Part shown: positions 33,713 through 42,548 of the stretch, piece after piece
Layout of the letters: each line of letters starts with the position of its first letter
How positions within the stretch are numbered: position 1 is the stretch's first letter
Source: Actimicrobium sp035984655
Lineage (GTDB): Bacteria; Pseudomonadota; Gammaproteobacteria; Burkholderiales; Burkholderiaceae_D
Direction: 5' to 3'
NCBI RefSeq assembly: GCF_035984655.1
Contig: NZ_JAXCHT010000016.1
Location: forward strand, 30,628 to 94,627
DNA length: 64,000 nt
Program-made: the position numbers and the translations under genes
The notes under the pieces: generated by a model
What the model was told of the DNA's origin: nothing
Seen by the model: the letters and a program-made list of their open reading frames with translations, nothing else
Databases searched by the model: none

Positions 33713-34048
33713 TTAGCCGGCGTGACCGCCGCCGTACGCCTGTGACAGTTTGCGTTCGGTGCCGGCGCTATTGATCAGCACCCCCAGTTCGGCCATCCAG
33801 GGCTCGGTAATGTCGCGAATCTGGCGATCGTAGGCCAGGAGCTGCTGGATGATCGCGACCTTGCGCACGCGCGTTTCGCCAGTCAGCGCGGCCGGTGCTT
33901 CGCCGCTTTTGAGTGTCCTGACGTGGCCGGCCACGCGTGACTCCAGAATCACCATCGATTCCCAATCACGTTGTTTGGCGGCGGCCAGCATCTGGTCGGT
34001 AATGACCGCGACGGTCTCATACAGCGAAATGACTTCCTGGTTATTCAT
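33713..34048 (-). CDS. fliT: FliT, flagellar export chaperone for FliD
   Basis: A 111-residue helical protein starting MNNQEVISLYETVAVITDQM, the usual FliT form (about 110-120 residues, four helices). In enterics FliT escorts the filament cap FliD and tunes FlhDC. A conserved-looking segment is LLAYDRQIRDITEPWM. The upstream in-frame extension is a shadow of fliS and was removed. It lies 2 nt after fliS. Confidence 0.9.
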   Translation of the reverse strand: MNNQEVISLYETVAVITDQMLAAAKQRDWESMVILESRVAGHVRTLKSGEAPAALTGETRVRKVAIIQQLLAYDRQIRDITEPWMAELGVLINSAGTERKLSQAYGGGHAG

Positions 34049-34050
34049 CG

Positions 34051-34518
34051 TTATGCCTTCATCAGGGTTGGCGCATAAGTGGCCGGGTCGGGTGGCGCCA
34101 CCAGCGGCGCATTTTGCAGCGCATCGGCTTGCTGGCCGATCGCATCCCATGCTGTTTTCAGATCCATCAGGAGGCCGTGCACTTCCTGCAGGGTTTCCGG
34201 CTGGTTTTTCAGGTTGGCGATCAGCAGCCGGTTGCTCATGTATTCATACAGTGCATCAAGGCTGCCGGCGATGCTGCCGCCGACCGTCTTGTCGAGGCTG
34301 GCGCGCAGGCCATTGTCGATGATCGAGATGGCCTTCGAAATCGACTTGCCCTTGGCGGGAATGTCGCCCGCCTTCATTTGCTGCACCGCTGCCGTGACGG
34401 CCATGAGGGCGCCGTCGAACAGCATCACGATCAACTTGTGCGGTGAGGCGGAGGCGACGCCGGTTTCCATGCCAACGTTGGCATAGGCACTGGCACCGCT
34501 TTTGGGTGATCCAAACAT
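34051..34518 (-). CDS. fliS: FliS, flagellin export chaperone
   Basis: A 155-residue four-helix protein that keeps flagellin unfolded for export. Motifs are ASPHKLIVMLFDGALMAVTA and GGSIAGSLDALYEYMSNRLL, both characteristic of FliS. The ATG (MFGSPKSGASAYANVGMETG) has GGAGG 6 nt upstream. It follows fliD by 14 nt. Confidence 0.95.
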   Translation of the reverse strand: MFGSPKSGASAYANVGMETGVASASPHKLIVMLFDGALMAVTAAVQQMKAGDIPAKGKSISKAISIIDNGLRASLDKTVGGSIAGSLDALYEYMSNRLLIANLKNQPETLQEVHGLLMDLKTAWDAIGQQADALQNAPLVAPPDPATYAPTLMKA

Positions 34519-34532
34519 GGAAGCCTCCGTTA

Positions 34533-36869
34533 TCAATTCTTCGGCAGATTCGCCAGTTGTTGGGTCAGGAAGGTGCTGGTGGTCGTCAAGCCGCTGACAA
34601 CCTGATCCAGCGCCGTGAATTGGGCACGATAACGTTTTTCGTTGGCCGCCAATTTATTGTTCAATGACGTCTTGTCTTTTTCGATACTGGCAATCGATGC
34701 ATTGATGCCGTCGGTCCGCGAGGTGACCGGCCCGTTCGAACTCAACAGGCTGGTGACCAGAACGTTGAGCTGGTACGCATAGCCTTGCGAATAATTGATG
34801 GTGCCACGTGCGCCCAGTGCAGTGCCATCGATGATCGCATTCAGACCTTCCGAGTCGTCGCCGGTGGCGCCGGTCAGCAACTGCCCGTTGCCGATTGCAG
34901 TCGCGCCATTGATGGTGCCGGCGACATTCAGACCGGCCGAAGCCGTCGCGCTGCCGCCGAACAGGGTGGTCAATGCGGTGCCGCTGCCGAACAGAATGCC
35001 CGAGGTGCTGCCGTAGTTGTTCGACGTGGCGGTCAGGATGCCGGCGTTCTGCGTGATCTTGACGCTGCTGCCGACGCCCGAAAACTCGGTGGCGCCGTTG
35101 ATCTTGCCCTGCAGTTCGGCGATCAGCGAGGTCAGGCTGTAATTGCCCGCTCCCAGCGTGATGGTCTTGCTGACACCGTCAAGCTGGACCGCCAGCGTAT
35201 CGTTGACCCCAGCGGTGATGACCGTGTCGGTGCCTGATGCGACGCTTGGATTGGCGCCGAGCAGATTGGTCTTGCCATTGCCGCCACTGACGCTGGCGGC
35301 TGCACTGGCACCGCTGGCGTTGGAGGCAATCGTCAGCACGCCGGCGTTATTGGTGACGGTGGCCGATGATCCGGCCGTGACAAATGCGCCGGCCGCGTTG
35401 ATTTGCGCCTGCACGTTGGCGGCCAGGTCGTCGGCGTTGGCGTACACGCCCTGGGTCAGGGACACGCTGGTGGTGACGCCATCGAGCAGCACGCTCAAGG
35501 TGTCGTTGCTGGCATCGATGGTCAGCCCGGCGGCAGCCGATCCGGTGGTCTTGCCCACGCCCGAACCGCTGACCGCGCCGACGCCGACTGCCGTGCCATG
35601 CGTGGCCAGTTGCGTGATGGTGACCGGATACGCGCCCGCCTTGGTTACCGAGGTGGCGCCCGAAAACGTGACCAGGCTGTCAGTGCTCTTGCCGACGGCG
35701 GCAAACAATCCCTTGATATCGGCGAAATTGCTGGTCACGGCAGCTTGCAACTTGGTCGAATCGAGCGTCAGCTGGCCGGTCTTCTGCAGCGATACACCGA
35801 CCTGCGACAGCAGCGTGAAGGCGCTGTTGCCGCCGCCGACAGGTGTGTTGAGTACATTGCGGATCTGCGACTGGATCGAGCGGATCGACGAGTCGCCATT
35901 AAGCACGGCGGCGGTCTTGGTGGCCGGGTCATACTTCGACACGTCGCTCAGGGTCTGGGTGATCTGGTTGTAGGCGGCGACAAACTGCGTGACCGAATTG
36001 ACGATGGTCGAGCTGTCGCGGCTGACCGTGACATTGGTGGTGACGCCGGCGGCGGACTTGCCGGCCAGATTCAGGCTCACGCCCGGAATCACGTCGGTGA
36101 CGGTGTTGGCTGTCTTTGACACCGAGATGCCATCGACCTTGAACAGCGCGTTTTGCGCCTTGATGTTTTCGGTCAGCGATTGTGCCCCGGCCGGGTCGTG
36201 CGCCAGCAGCGACGACAACGCCGCGTCGCCGGTCACGGAAATCTTCAGGCTGCTGGCGATACCGGTGCTGTTTTCAGTCAGGACCAGCCGGTTCGGCGTG
36301 GCGCTGCCGTCGTTGATGATGGTGGCGGTGACGCCGATGCTGGCCGTGTTGATGGCGTCGCGGATGCCGGCCAGCGTGTTGTTGCTGGGATCGATCGTGA
36401 TGGTTTTCAGGCCGCCTGCGGCACTGGTGAAGGTCGCGCCGGAATACACGCCACCGGTCGATGTGCCGCCGCTGATCGTGCCGAGATCGAAGGTCAGGGT
36501 GCCGCTGCCGATCACATCGGTGCTGTTGGCACGTCCTGCCGAGACCAGCTTCTGGGCCTGCGCGAGTTGGCTGACCTCGAGCGCATACGTACCCGGAACG
36601 GCGATCGACGTGCCGGTCGCCGAGGCGATGGTGGCATCGGCGGCATTGACTTTGACACCCTGGAATTTACTGCTGTCAGACAGTGCCAGTACCGCGCTTT
36701 GAAAGGTCGACAGCGCGCTTTTCACGCTGCCGATGGCCGACAGCTTGGAGTTGAAGCTGGCTTCGCGTTTGTTCAAGATGGTCAACGGCTGACTGTCGAC
36801 CGCGATGAGCTGGCTGACGATCGAATTGACGTCGAGATTCGAGCCCAGTCCTGGTGAAGAAATTCCCAT
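34533..36869 (-). CDS. fliD: FliD, filament cap protein with enlarged, repeated central region
   Basis: FliD caps the growing filament. The N-terminus MGISSPGLGSNLDVNSIVSQ and the C-terminal coiled coil (KDKTSLNNKLAANEKRYRAQ, then FTALDQVVSGL) are canonical. At 778 residues it is far longer than typical FliD (about 460-500). The excess lies at about residues 440-640, where two modules of about 90 residues repeat: each runs NDTLxVxLDGVxxxxxLxxGxY, QxxINxAxxF, SSxxxTxNAGxLTxxSN. These are likely surface-exposed insertions. The start is fixed by conservation. Confidence 0.94.
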   Translation of the reverse strand: MGISSPGLGSNLDVNSIVSQLIAVDSQPLTILNKREASFNSKLSAIGSVKSALSTFQSAVLALSDSSKFQGVKVNAADATIASATGTSIAVPGTYALEVSQLAQAQKLVSAGRANSTDVIGSGTLTFDLGTISGGTSTGGVYSGATFTSAAGGLKTITIDPSNNTLAGIRDAINTASIGVTATIINDGSATPNRLVLTENSTGIASSLKISVTGDAALSSLLAHDPAGAQSLTENIKAQNALFKVDGISVSKTANTVTDVIPGVSLNLAGKSAAGVTTNVTVSRDSSTIVNSVTQFVAAYNQITQTLSDVSKYDPATKTAAVLNGDSSIRSIQSQIRNVLNTPVGGGNSAFTLLSQVGVSLQKTGQLTLDSTKLQAAVTSNFADIKGLFAAVGKSTDSLVTFSGATSVTKAGAYPVTITQLATHGTAVGVGAVSGSGVGKTTGSAAAGLTIDASNDTLSVLLDGVTTSVSLTQGVYANADDLAANVQAQINAAGAFVTAGSSATVTNNAGVLTIASNASGASAAASVSGGNGKTNLLGANPSVASGTDTVITAGVNDTLAVQLDGVSKTITLGAGNYSLTSLIAELQGKINGATEFSGVGSSVKITQNAGILTATSNNYGSTSGILFGSGTALTTLFGGSATASAGLNVAGTINGATAIGNGQLLTGATGDDSEGLNAIIDGTALGARGTINYSQGYAYQLNVLVTSLLSSNGPVTSRTDGINASIASIEKDKTSLNNKLAANEKRYRAQFTALDQVVSGLTTTSTFLTQQLANLPKN

Positions 36870-36890
36870 GATGTTCGCCCTCGTGAGCGC

Positions 36891-37271
36891 TTAGGCTCTG
36901 TCCTTGACCAGCAAGCCTTGCAGCTTGCTCAGGTCTTTCGAAATATCGACTGCCTGCTGTGTCGGGATTTGCTGGATCACGGTACCGGTTGCGGTATCGA
37001 CAATCTTGACCAGCGTCTTGCCGGTGTCTTCGTCCTGGCTGAATTCGAGACCGTTCGAATTCACCTTTAAATATTTGTTAACCGCATTGAGCGATTGCTT
37101 GACTTCGGGTTCGGTGGGCGCGGGCGCCTGAACCGTTTTGGCGGGGTTGGCGCTGGCTGTTTTTTCGACAGCAATGGACGCGGTTGTGACCGGCTGCGGT
37201 GTGACGCGTGCCTGATCCACATTGACGCTCGGCGCTGTAAAGCCGACGCCTGCGCTTGCGGTGATAGCCAT
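36891..37271 (-). CDS. flaG: FlaG family protein
   Basis: A 126-residue protein whose C-terminal 70 residues match FlaG (VKQSLNAVNKYLKVNSNGLE, VKIVDTATGTVIQQIPTQQA), after a Pro/Thr/Ala-rich leader. FlaG influences filament length in other bacteria. It lies between fliC and fliD, its standard place, and has a strong ribosome binding site (AAGGGGA). Confidence 0.92.
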   Translation of the reverse strand: MAITASAGVGFTAPSVNVDQARVTPQPVTTASIAVEKTASANPAKTVQAPAPTEPEVKQSLNAVNKYLKVNSNGLEFSQDEDTGKTLVKIVDTATGTVIQQIPTQQAVDISKDLSKLQGLLVKDRA

Positions 37272-37295
37272 GACTTTCCCCTTTACTAGTGGGAA

Positions 37296-37323
37296 GACGG
37301 AAAGCGGTCGCCCGGTTTCCGTC
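37296..37323. repeat. Inverted repeat upstream of flaG
   Basis: GACGGAAA (37296-37303) and TTTCCGTC (37316-37323) form a perfect 8-bp inverted repeat with a 12-nt loop, in the flaG leader between fliC and flaG. Its role is unknown. Confidence 0.6.
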
Positions 37324-37331
37324 CCAAAGTT

Positions 37332-37357
37332 GCGATCCCGAAGGATCGCTGTTTTTT
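37332..37357. terminator. Hairpin after fliC
   Basis: A perfect 7-bp stem GCGATCC / GGATCGC lies 21 nt after the fliC stop. In the fliC sense it has the stable C-TTCG-G tetraloop but only a weak T-tract (AACTTT). The opposite strand has T6 directly after it. It probably reduces read-through from fliC into flaG-fliD, a usual arrangement for highly expressed flagellin. Confidence 0.65.
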
Positions 37358-37370
37358 ACGCTGCCTGATA

Positions 37371-38807
37371 TTAACGCAGCAGTGACAGAACACCGTTCGG
37401 CAACGAGTTTGCCTGGGCCAGAATTGCCGTACCAGCTTGTTGCAGAATTTGACCACGGGTCAGCGAGGCGGTCTCGTGGGCGAAGTCAGTATCCTGAATC
37501 CGGCTACGTGATGCACTCAAGTTCTCCGACGTGGTTTGCAGACTTGTGACAACCGATGCGAAACGGTTTTGCACCGCACCCAGCGCCGCACGGGAGCTGT
37601 TGATCGTGGTCAGCGCGCCGTCGATGGCGGCCAGCGCGTTGGTGGCGCCGGTTGCGGTCGACAGATCGATCGACGAGATGCTGTTGACGGTCAGTGTGGT
37701 CGATGGAGCGACAACACCCAGGGCCAGACCGGCTTTGGCGACGCCGCCGCCACCGACTGAAATGCCGCCGGTTGCGTTCGATGCCAGCGACACGGTGCCG
37801 TGCGTGGTACCAGCAGCCAGACCGGTGGTCGCGGCAGTGAAACCAGCACCCAGGATGACGTCGCGGCCATCGGCAGCGGTCAAGGTAACTTGACCGGAGC
37901 TGTCCGACACGGCGCTGACGCCGGATTGGCCCGATACGGCGTTGATGGCGGCGGCCGTGTTGGCGCCGAAGCCGGCAACGTTACCACCGGCAGCGATCGA
38001 ACCGATCTGAATACCATTGACGGTCAAGGTGGCGCCAGTGGTGACGGCAGCGAAGGTCGTTGCGGTTGCGCTGACAGTCGTGGCGTTGGCGGTTGCCGTG
38101 ACGCTTGATGTCGACGATACCGAGTTGATTGCTGCAGCGATCGAAAAGGCACTTGCTGACGATTGGCCTGGTGCGGCACCGGTGCTGGTTGCGCCGACTT
38201 GAACACCGTTCAGGGTCAGGTCGCCGGCTGCCAGCGCGGTCGTCGTTGCGGTACCGGTCGTGGTGGTCGAGGTCGAGGTGCCGCTGCCGCCGAGTGAGGC
38301 GATGCGTGCGCTGGAGATCGAGGTGATGGTGACGCTGTCGGCTGAAGTGCCGTTGGCGCCAACTTGAAAGCTTTGTGAGTTGAACGTACCGTCGAGCAGT
38401 TTGTTACCGTTGAACGACGAGCTTTGTGCAACGCGGTCAATTTCAGCCGACAGGGCTTTGGCTTCGTTGTTGATCGATGCGCGATCCGATGCGCTGTTCG
38501 AACCGTTGGCGGACTGCACTGCCAGTTCACGAATACGCTGCAAGTTGTTGCCGATCTGTGCCAGGTCGCCCTCAGCGGTTTGCGCCAGCGAGATACCGTC
38601 GTTGGCGTTGCGGCCAGCTTGATCGGAACCGCGGATCTGCGAAGTCAGACGCTCGGAAATTGCCAGGCCGGCGGCGTCGTCTTTTGCTGAGTTGATGCGC
38701 AGACCGGACGAAAGGCGGGTCAGCGAGGTAGCCAATGCGGATTGCGACGTGGTCAGGTTGCGCTGTGCATTGAGGGACGAAATATTGGTATTAATGAATG
38801 AGGCCAT
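37371..38807 (-). CDS. fliC: Flagellin FliC
   Basis: The filament subunit, 478 residues. The D0/D1 ends are canonical (MASFINTNISSLNAQRNLTT, RLSSGLRINSAKDDAAGLAI; C-terminal FAHETASLTRGQILQQAGTA and LPNGVLSLLR). The central 220 residues are Ala/Thr/Ser/Gly-rich and hold two flagellin IN-like modules (DLTLNGVQVG and TLTVNGIQIG). The many Ser/Thr residues are candidate sites for O-glycosylation by the GT41-like protein encoded nearby. An AGGAG ribosome binding site and a sigma-28 promoter precede it. Confidence 0.97.
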   Translation of the reverse strand: MASFINTNISSLNAQRNLTTSQSALATSLTRLSSGLRINSAKDDAAGLAISERLTSQIRGSDQAGRNANDGISLAQTAEGDLAQIGNNLQRIRELAVQSANGSNSASDRASINNEAKALSAEIDRVAQSSSFNGNKLLDGTFNSQSFQVGANGTSADSVTITSISSARIASLGGSGTSTSTTTTGTATTTALAAGDLTLNGVQVGATSTGAAPGQSSASAFSIAAAINSVSSTSSVTATANATTVSATATTFAAVTTGATLTVNGIQIGSIAAGGNVAGFGANTAAAINAVSGQSGVSAVSDSSGQVTLTAADGRDVILGAGFTAATTGLAAGTTHGTVSLASNATGGISVGGGGVAKAGLALGVVAPSTTLTVNSISSIDLSTATGATNALAAIDGALTTINSSRAALGAVQNRFASVVTSLQTTSENLSASRSRIQDTDFAHETASLTRGQILQQAGTAILAQANSLPNGVLSLLR

Positions 38808-39549
38808 GATGTAGCTCCTAGAGTATGGGGTCCGATGACGATGGCCTTTTCAAGCCGGGTCAACTTTGGTCTTCATCTCTTTAGGGGAGGGTGCAGACCG
38901 CTGTTGTAATCTTTATCGGTAGGTGCTCCAAAAAGTTTAATGTGGGCAACGTACTTTTTGCGCTGCGCCGACACAACCGTGCCGAACCCCACATCTCCTC
39001 TTCGACCAGATTCATTAAAACTTTAGGGCCAATTTTTGCTGCCCGGAAGCGCCGTTTTGTTGCGGTATTGCTCAATGTAATCAATGACTTGAGAGATATT
39101 CATCGAAGTATTTTCAATTCAGTCGAAAATATTTCGCTTTTTTCGGTTTTTTGTATTTTAGTGGCCTGCCGCGTCATTCAAAGCGAGGCTAAAGCCCATT
39201 TCAGGGGCTCTTCTCGGCGGTTTCACTGTGTGATTACTGCGGAACTTTGGCCATCGACGGTGCTCAGGATGCGCGCGGGGTGGCGAGCAGGTCCAGTCAG
39301 CCCTTCAGATTGACGCTCTCGCCGTGCGAACAGGGCACCTCGCTGGTGCAGCCGGGCACGATCAGATCGTCACTACTATACATAGAGCATGATATTGCGC
39401 CTCGAACGGCTTGTGCGGACGGTCGACCACCTGAACCGGTTGGCCAGGGTGCGTGAACGACGGCTGTATCTGACCGGAATCCCGCGTGTTGTCCAGCGCT
39501 GCCTGAGATAAACTCCGCACATCCCTCGATTAGCGCGTCCGCCCCGTCC
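38808..39549. other. Long intergenic region between fliC and the GT41-like gene
   Basis: About 740 nt without a supported gene. It holds the fliC promoter (38913-38939) and an AT-richer stretch (about 38900-39180) compared with its surroundings. The rest shows no clear open frame, RNA structure or repeat. Confidence 0.55.
38913..38939 (-). promoter_or_regulatory. Sigma-28 (FliA) promoter of fliC
   Basis: On the minus strand TAAACTTT, an 11-nt spacer and ACCGATAA match the enteric FliA consensus TAAAGTTT-N11-GCCGATAA at 14 of 16 positions. It lies about 105 nt upstream of the fliC ATG, in the right orientation, so flagellin is expected in the late FliA class. Confidence 0.9.
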
Positions 39550-41619
39550 ATGTCCAAGCAAAAAGTGCAGCGCAATGACCCATGCCCGTGTGGCAGTGGC
39601 AAGAAATACAAGCAATGCTGTGCACTTGCCGACGCCCGCGTCGCGGCGCCGGTGGATCCGCTGGCATCGCTGCTGCAGCAGGCGCTGGTCGAGCACCAGC
39701 GCGGCATGCTGGCGCAGGCCAGCGACTTGTACGATCAAATTCTGGCGCTCAGGCCGCAACATGCGGACGCGCTGCACCTGCGTGGCCTGATCGACTTCCA
39801 GAACGGCGAGACCGTTGCGGCGGTTGCCCGGATGCGCGCTGCCATCGCGCAGAACGCGAACGAGCCGCGCTATTTTTACAACCTTGGCACCGCCTTGATG
39901 AAGCTGGGCGAGCAGGACGAGGCAGCGACACAGTTTCGGCGCGTCATCGAAGACGATCCGGACAACGCGGATGCCCACGGCAATCTGGCCGCAGCGCTCG
40001 GCGGCCTGGGCGAGACCGATGCGGCAATCGAGAGCTACCGCAAGGCCATCGCGCTGCGACCAACCGACATTGGCGCTCTCTGCAGCCTGGGCATACTGCT
40101 GACGCTGGCCGGCCAGTTCGCCGAGGCGGTCCGCGTGACTGCGCAAGCACTGGAACTGGCGCCCGATAACGTCCTGGCCAACAATTCGATGGGCTCGGCC
40201 TTGCTGCGCGACGGTCGGGCCGACGACGCCGCCGTGTTTTTCGAACGGGCGACCGTGCTCAGCCCGAACGACCCGACCGGCTGGTTCAATCTGGCCGATA
40301 CCATGCAGGCGCGTTCGCGACTGAACGAGACCATCGCGCTGTACCGTCGGGGACTGGCACTGGGACCGGATAACGCGCTCGCGCACAGCAATTTGTTGCT
40401 GGCGCTGCAGTATTCTCCGAGCCTGACACCGGCGCAGCTGTTTGCCGAGCACACACGGTTCGCGCAGCAGTTCGAACCCGCCGGCAATGTCACCCACGCC
40501 AACACGCCGGACCCGGCGCGGCGCATCCGGATTGGCTATGTGTCGGCCGATCTGCGCGATCACGCCGTGGCGCGCTTCATCGAGCCCATCCTGCGTCATC
40601 ACGATGCCGGGCAGGTCGAGGTCTTTTGCTATTACAACCACTATCTGAACGATGCGACCAATGCGCGCATGCGCGCCGCGGTGCAGCACTGGGTGCCGTG
40701 TCTGCACCTGGATGCAGACCAGCTGGCGGCGCGCATTCGCGCTGATGGCATCGACATCCTGATCGATCTCAGCGGTCATACGGCGGGCAACCGGCTGCTG
40801 ACATTTGCACGCAAACCGGCGCCGCTGCAGGTGACCTTCAATGGCTACCCCGGCACGACCGGGCTGGCGGCGATGGATTACCGGATATCCGATGCGTTGC
40901 TCGATCCGGTCGGCGTCACCGATCAGTTCTATACCGAGAAAATCCTGCGCCTGGAAAGCGCCGTGATCTATCAGCCTGCCGCCGGTTGCCCCGAGGTCAA
41001 TCCCTTGCCATGCTTGCATGGCGCGCCGTTTACGTTCGCTTGCCTGAACAATCTGATCAAGATCACGCCGTATGCCATTGCGGTCTGGTCGCAGATACTC
41101 AAACGCTTGCCGGCGTCCCGGCTGATGCTGGGTAATCTGCAGGAACCTGAGGCGCGCGCTCGCCTGCTGGCGAACTTTGCCGCCGAGGGCATTGGTCTGG
41201 AACGATTGGTGCTGTTGCCGAAGATGGCGCTGCTCGATTATCTGGCCACCTATCACCGGATTGACCTGACCCTCGACACCTTCCCCTACACTGGCGGCAC
41301 CACCACCAACGATTCGCTCTGGATGGGCGTGCCAATCCTGACGCTGGCCGGTCAGACCTCGGTATCGCGCGGGACCGCAGCGGCGCTGCAAGTGGCAGGC
41401 TTGCCGCAATTCGTGACCACCTCGCCGGAGCAGTACATCGATACCGCAGTGGCGCTGGCGACCGATCCGGCCGGGTTGGATGCAGTGCGCCAGACCATCC
41501 GGGCCCGACTTTCCGCCAACACGCTGAAAGATCCGGTGGCGCTGACGCGCAATCTGGAAGCGTTATTGCGTGGGATATGGCGCGACTGGTGTCAGGCGCA
41601 GGGCGCGGCCACTGCATAG
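39550..41619 (+). CDS. SEC-C / TPR / GT41 O-GlcNAc-transferase-like glycosyltransferase
   Basis: A 689-residue three-part protein. Residues 9-24 form a SEC-C zinc motif (NDPCPCGSGKKYKQCC). About 45-300 is a row of TPR repeats (for example ADALHLRGLIDFQNGETVAA, ARLAYNLG-type units). About 320-680 is the catalytic region of GT41 transferases (GYVSADLRDHAVARF, LSGHTAGNRLLTFARKPAPL, FNGYPGTTG, LDTFPYTGGTTTNDSLWMG, VSRGTAAALQ). It should transfer a sugar from a nucleotide donor to Ser/Thr. Located just upstream of fliC and convergent with a glycan cluster, it is a strong candidate flagellin glycosyltransferase. The SEC-C head may aid substrate docking. Confidence 0.9.
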   Translation: MSKQKVQRNDPCPCGSGKKYKQCCALADARVAAPVDPLASLLQQALVEHQRGMLAQASDLYDQILALRPQHADALHLRGLIDFQNGETVAAVARMRAAIAQNANEPRYFYNLGTALMKLGEQDEAATQFRRVIEDDPDNADAHGNLAAALGGLGETDAAIESYRKAIALRPTDIGALCSLGILLTLAGQFAEAVRVTAQALELAPDNVLANNSMGSALLRDGRADDAAVFFERATVLSPNDPTGWFNLADTMQARSRLNETIALYRRGLALGPDNALAHSNLLLALQYSPSLTPAQLFAEHTRFAQQFEPAGNVTHANTPDPARRIRIGYVSADLRDHAVARFIEPILRHHDAGQVEVFCYYNHYLNDATNARMRAAVQHWVPCLHLDADQLAARIRADGIDILIDLSGHTAGNRLLTFARKPAPLQVTFNGYPGTTGLAAMDYRISDALLDPVGVTDQFYTEKILRLESAVIYQPAAGCPEVNPLPCLHGAPFTFACLNNLIKITPYAIAVWSQILKRLPASRLMLGNLQEPEARARLLANFAAEGIGLERLVLLPKMALLDYLATYHRIDLTLDTFPYTGGTTTNDSLWMGVPILTLAGQTSVSRGTAAALQVAGLPQFVTTSPEQYIDTAVALATDPAGLDAVRQTIRARLSANTLKDPVALTRNLEALLRGIWRDWCQAQGAATA

Positions 41620-42548
41620 CCGATGCCGCTGCGACCAAAGCCATTGCCGTTATAGAACAGATGCAGGGCGCCGCCGATGTCCAGCACCTGTGGATAGGCG
41701 ACCATGAAGGCGTCCCATCCGGCGGCGCTGACATCGATGCCACCCAGCGCGTCGTTGCGCTGCCAGACAATGCCGTCGGTCGATTCGGCATACCCGATCC
41801 GGTAACTGCTGGCGGCATCGTCGCGGTAGCCGATGGTCTTGCGGTACGAAAACCACATGCGGTAGAGCGCGCCCTCGCGCAGTACCGAAGCACGCACGAT
41901 GCCGCCTTCATCGGGACCGGCATAGTCCAGTGCGACGATACCCTTGCGCTCCCAGTGCACGCCATCGCGCGACTCGGCATATTTGAGGTGGTAGCGCGGC
42001 TCCGGCACGCCACCGGTGTCGATCCATTCGGTGCACGACAGATACCAGTTGCGCCAGACACCGTTGTCGATCAACACGCACGAGGTCGCGCAGAAAAACG
42101 GCTCCTCGGCGGTGCGGTCCATCACCGGGCCCTGATGCAGTCGTTGAAAACTGGCGCCGTCGTCGTCGCTGACGGCCAGGCCGATGGCATTGTGATACGG
42201 CACGGTGGTGCGCACGTTCCAGCCGATGTAATACAGATACTTGCGACCGCCATGGTCGAGCAGCCACGACGGCATCGTGCCGCAATCGTCGAAGGCGCCG
42301 AGCGCGCCCAGGCCGAGCACCGGATCGGGACGCACCTGCAGCACGTTGCGCGGATCGGCGGCGGCGACATCGATGCTGCCGATGCGGCTGCGGTTGCCGG
42401 CATCGCGGCTGCTGAAATAGATGCGCAGGCGCTCGGCGTCGAGTACGTCCACGGTGGGCACCTGGGCATGCGTGCGGGCCCAGTCGAGCTGGCCGTCGGG
42501 TTCGAAGATCAGGCCCTTCTTTTGCCAGAGGGTGACTTGCATCGGCAT
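41592..42548 (-). CDS. Five-bladed beta-propeller glycosidase-like protein
   Basis: A 318-residue cytoplasmic protein of the GH32/43/62/68/130-like propeller type. It shows repeated units with AESRDGVHWERKG and AESTDGIVWQRND, plus RIYFSSRDAGNRSRIGSIDV and FDDCGTMPSWLL. There is no signal peptide, so it may act on intracellular sugar intermediates or be a non-catalytic fold. The ATG (MPMQVTLWQKKG) overlaps the preceding stop by 1 nt. The 3' end overlaps the GT41-like gene by 28 nt tail to tail. Confidence 0.8.
   Translation of the reverse strand: MPMQVTLWQKKGLIFEPDGQLDWARTHAQVPTVDVLDAERLRIYFSSRDAGNRSRIGSIDVAAADPRNVLQVRPDPVLGLGALGAFDDCGTMPSWLLDHGGRKYLYYIGWNVRTTVPYHNAIGLAVSDDDGASFQRLHQGPVMDRTAEEPFFCATSCVLIDNGVWRNWYLSCTEWIDTGGVPEPRYHLKYAESRDGVHWERKGIVALDYAGPDEGGIVRASVLREGALYRMWFSYRKTIGYRDDAASSYRIGYAESTDGIVWQRNDALGGIDVSAAGWDAFMVAYPQVLDIGGALHLFYNGNGFGRSGIGYAVAAPCA

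Noticed and set aside
39376..41409. Minus-strand open frame of 677 codons antisense to the GT41-like gene
   Set aside because: Composition is that of a shadow frame and the plus strand encodes an intact multi-domain protein.
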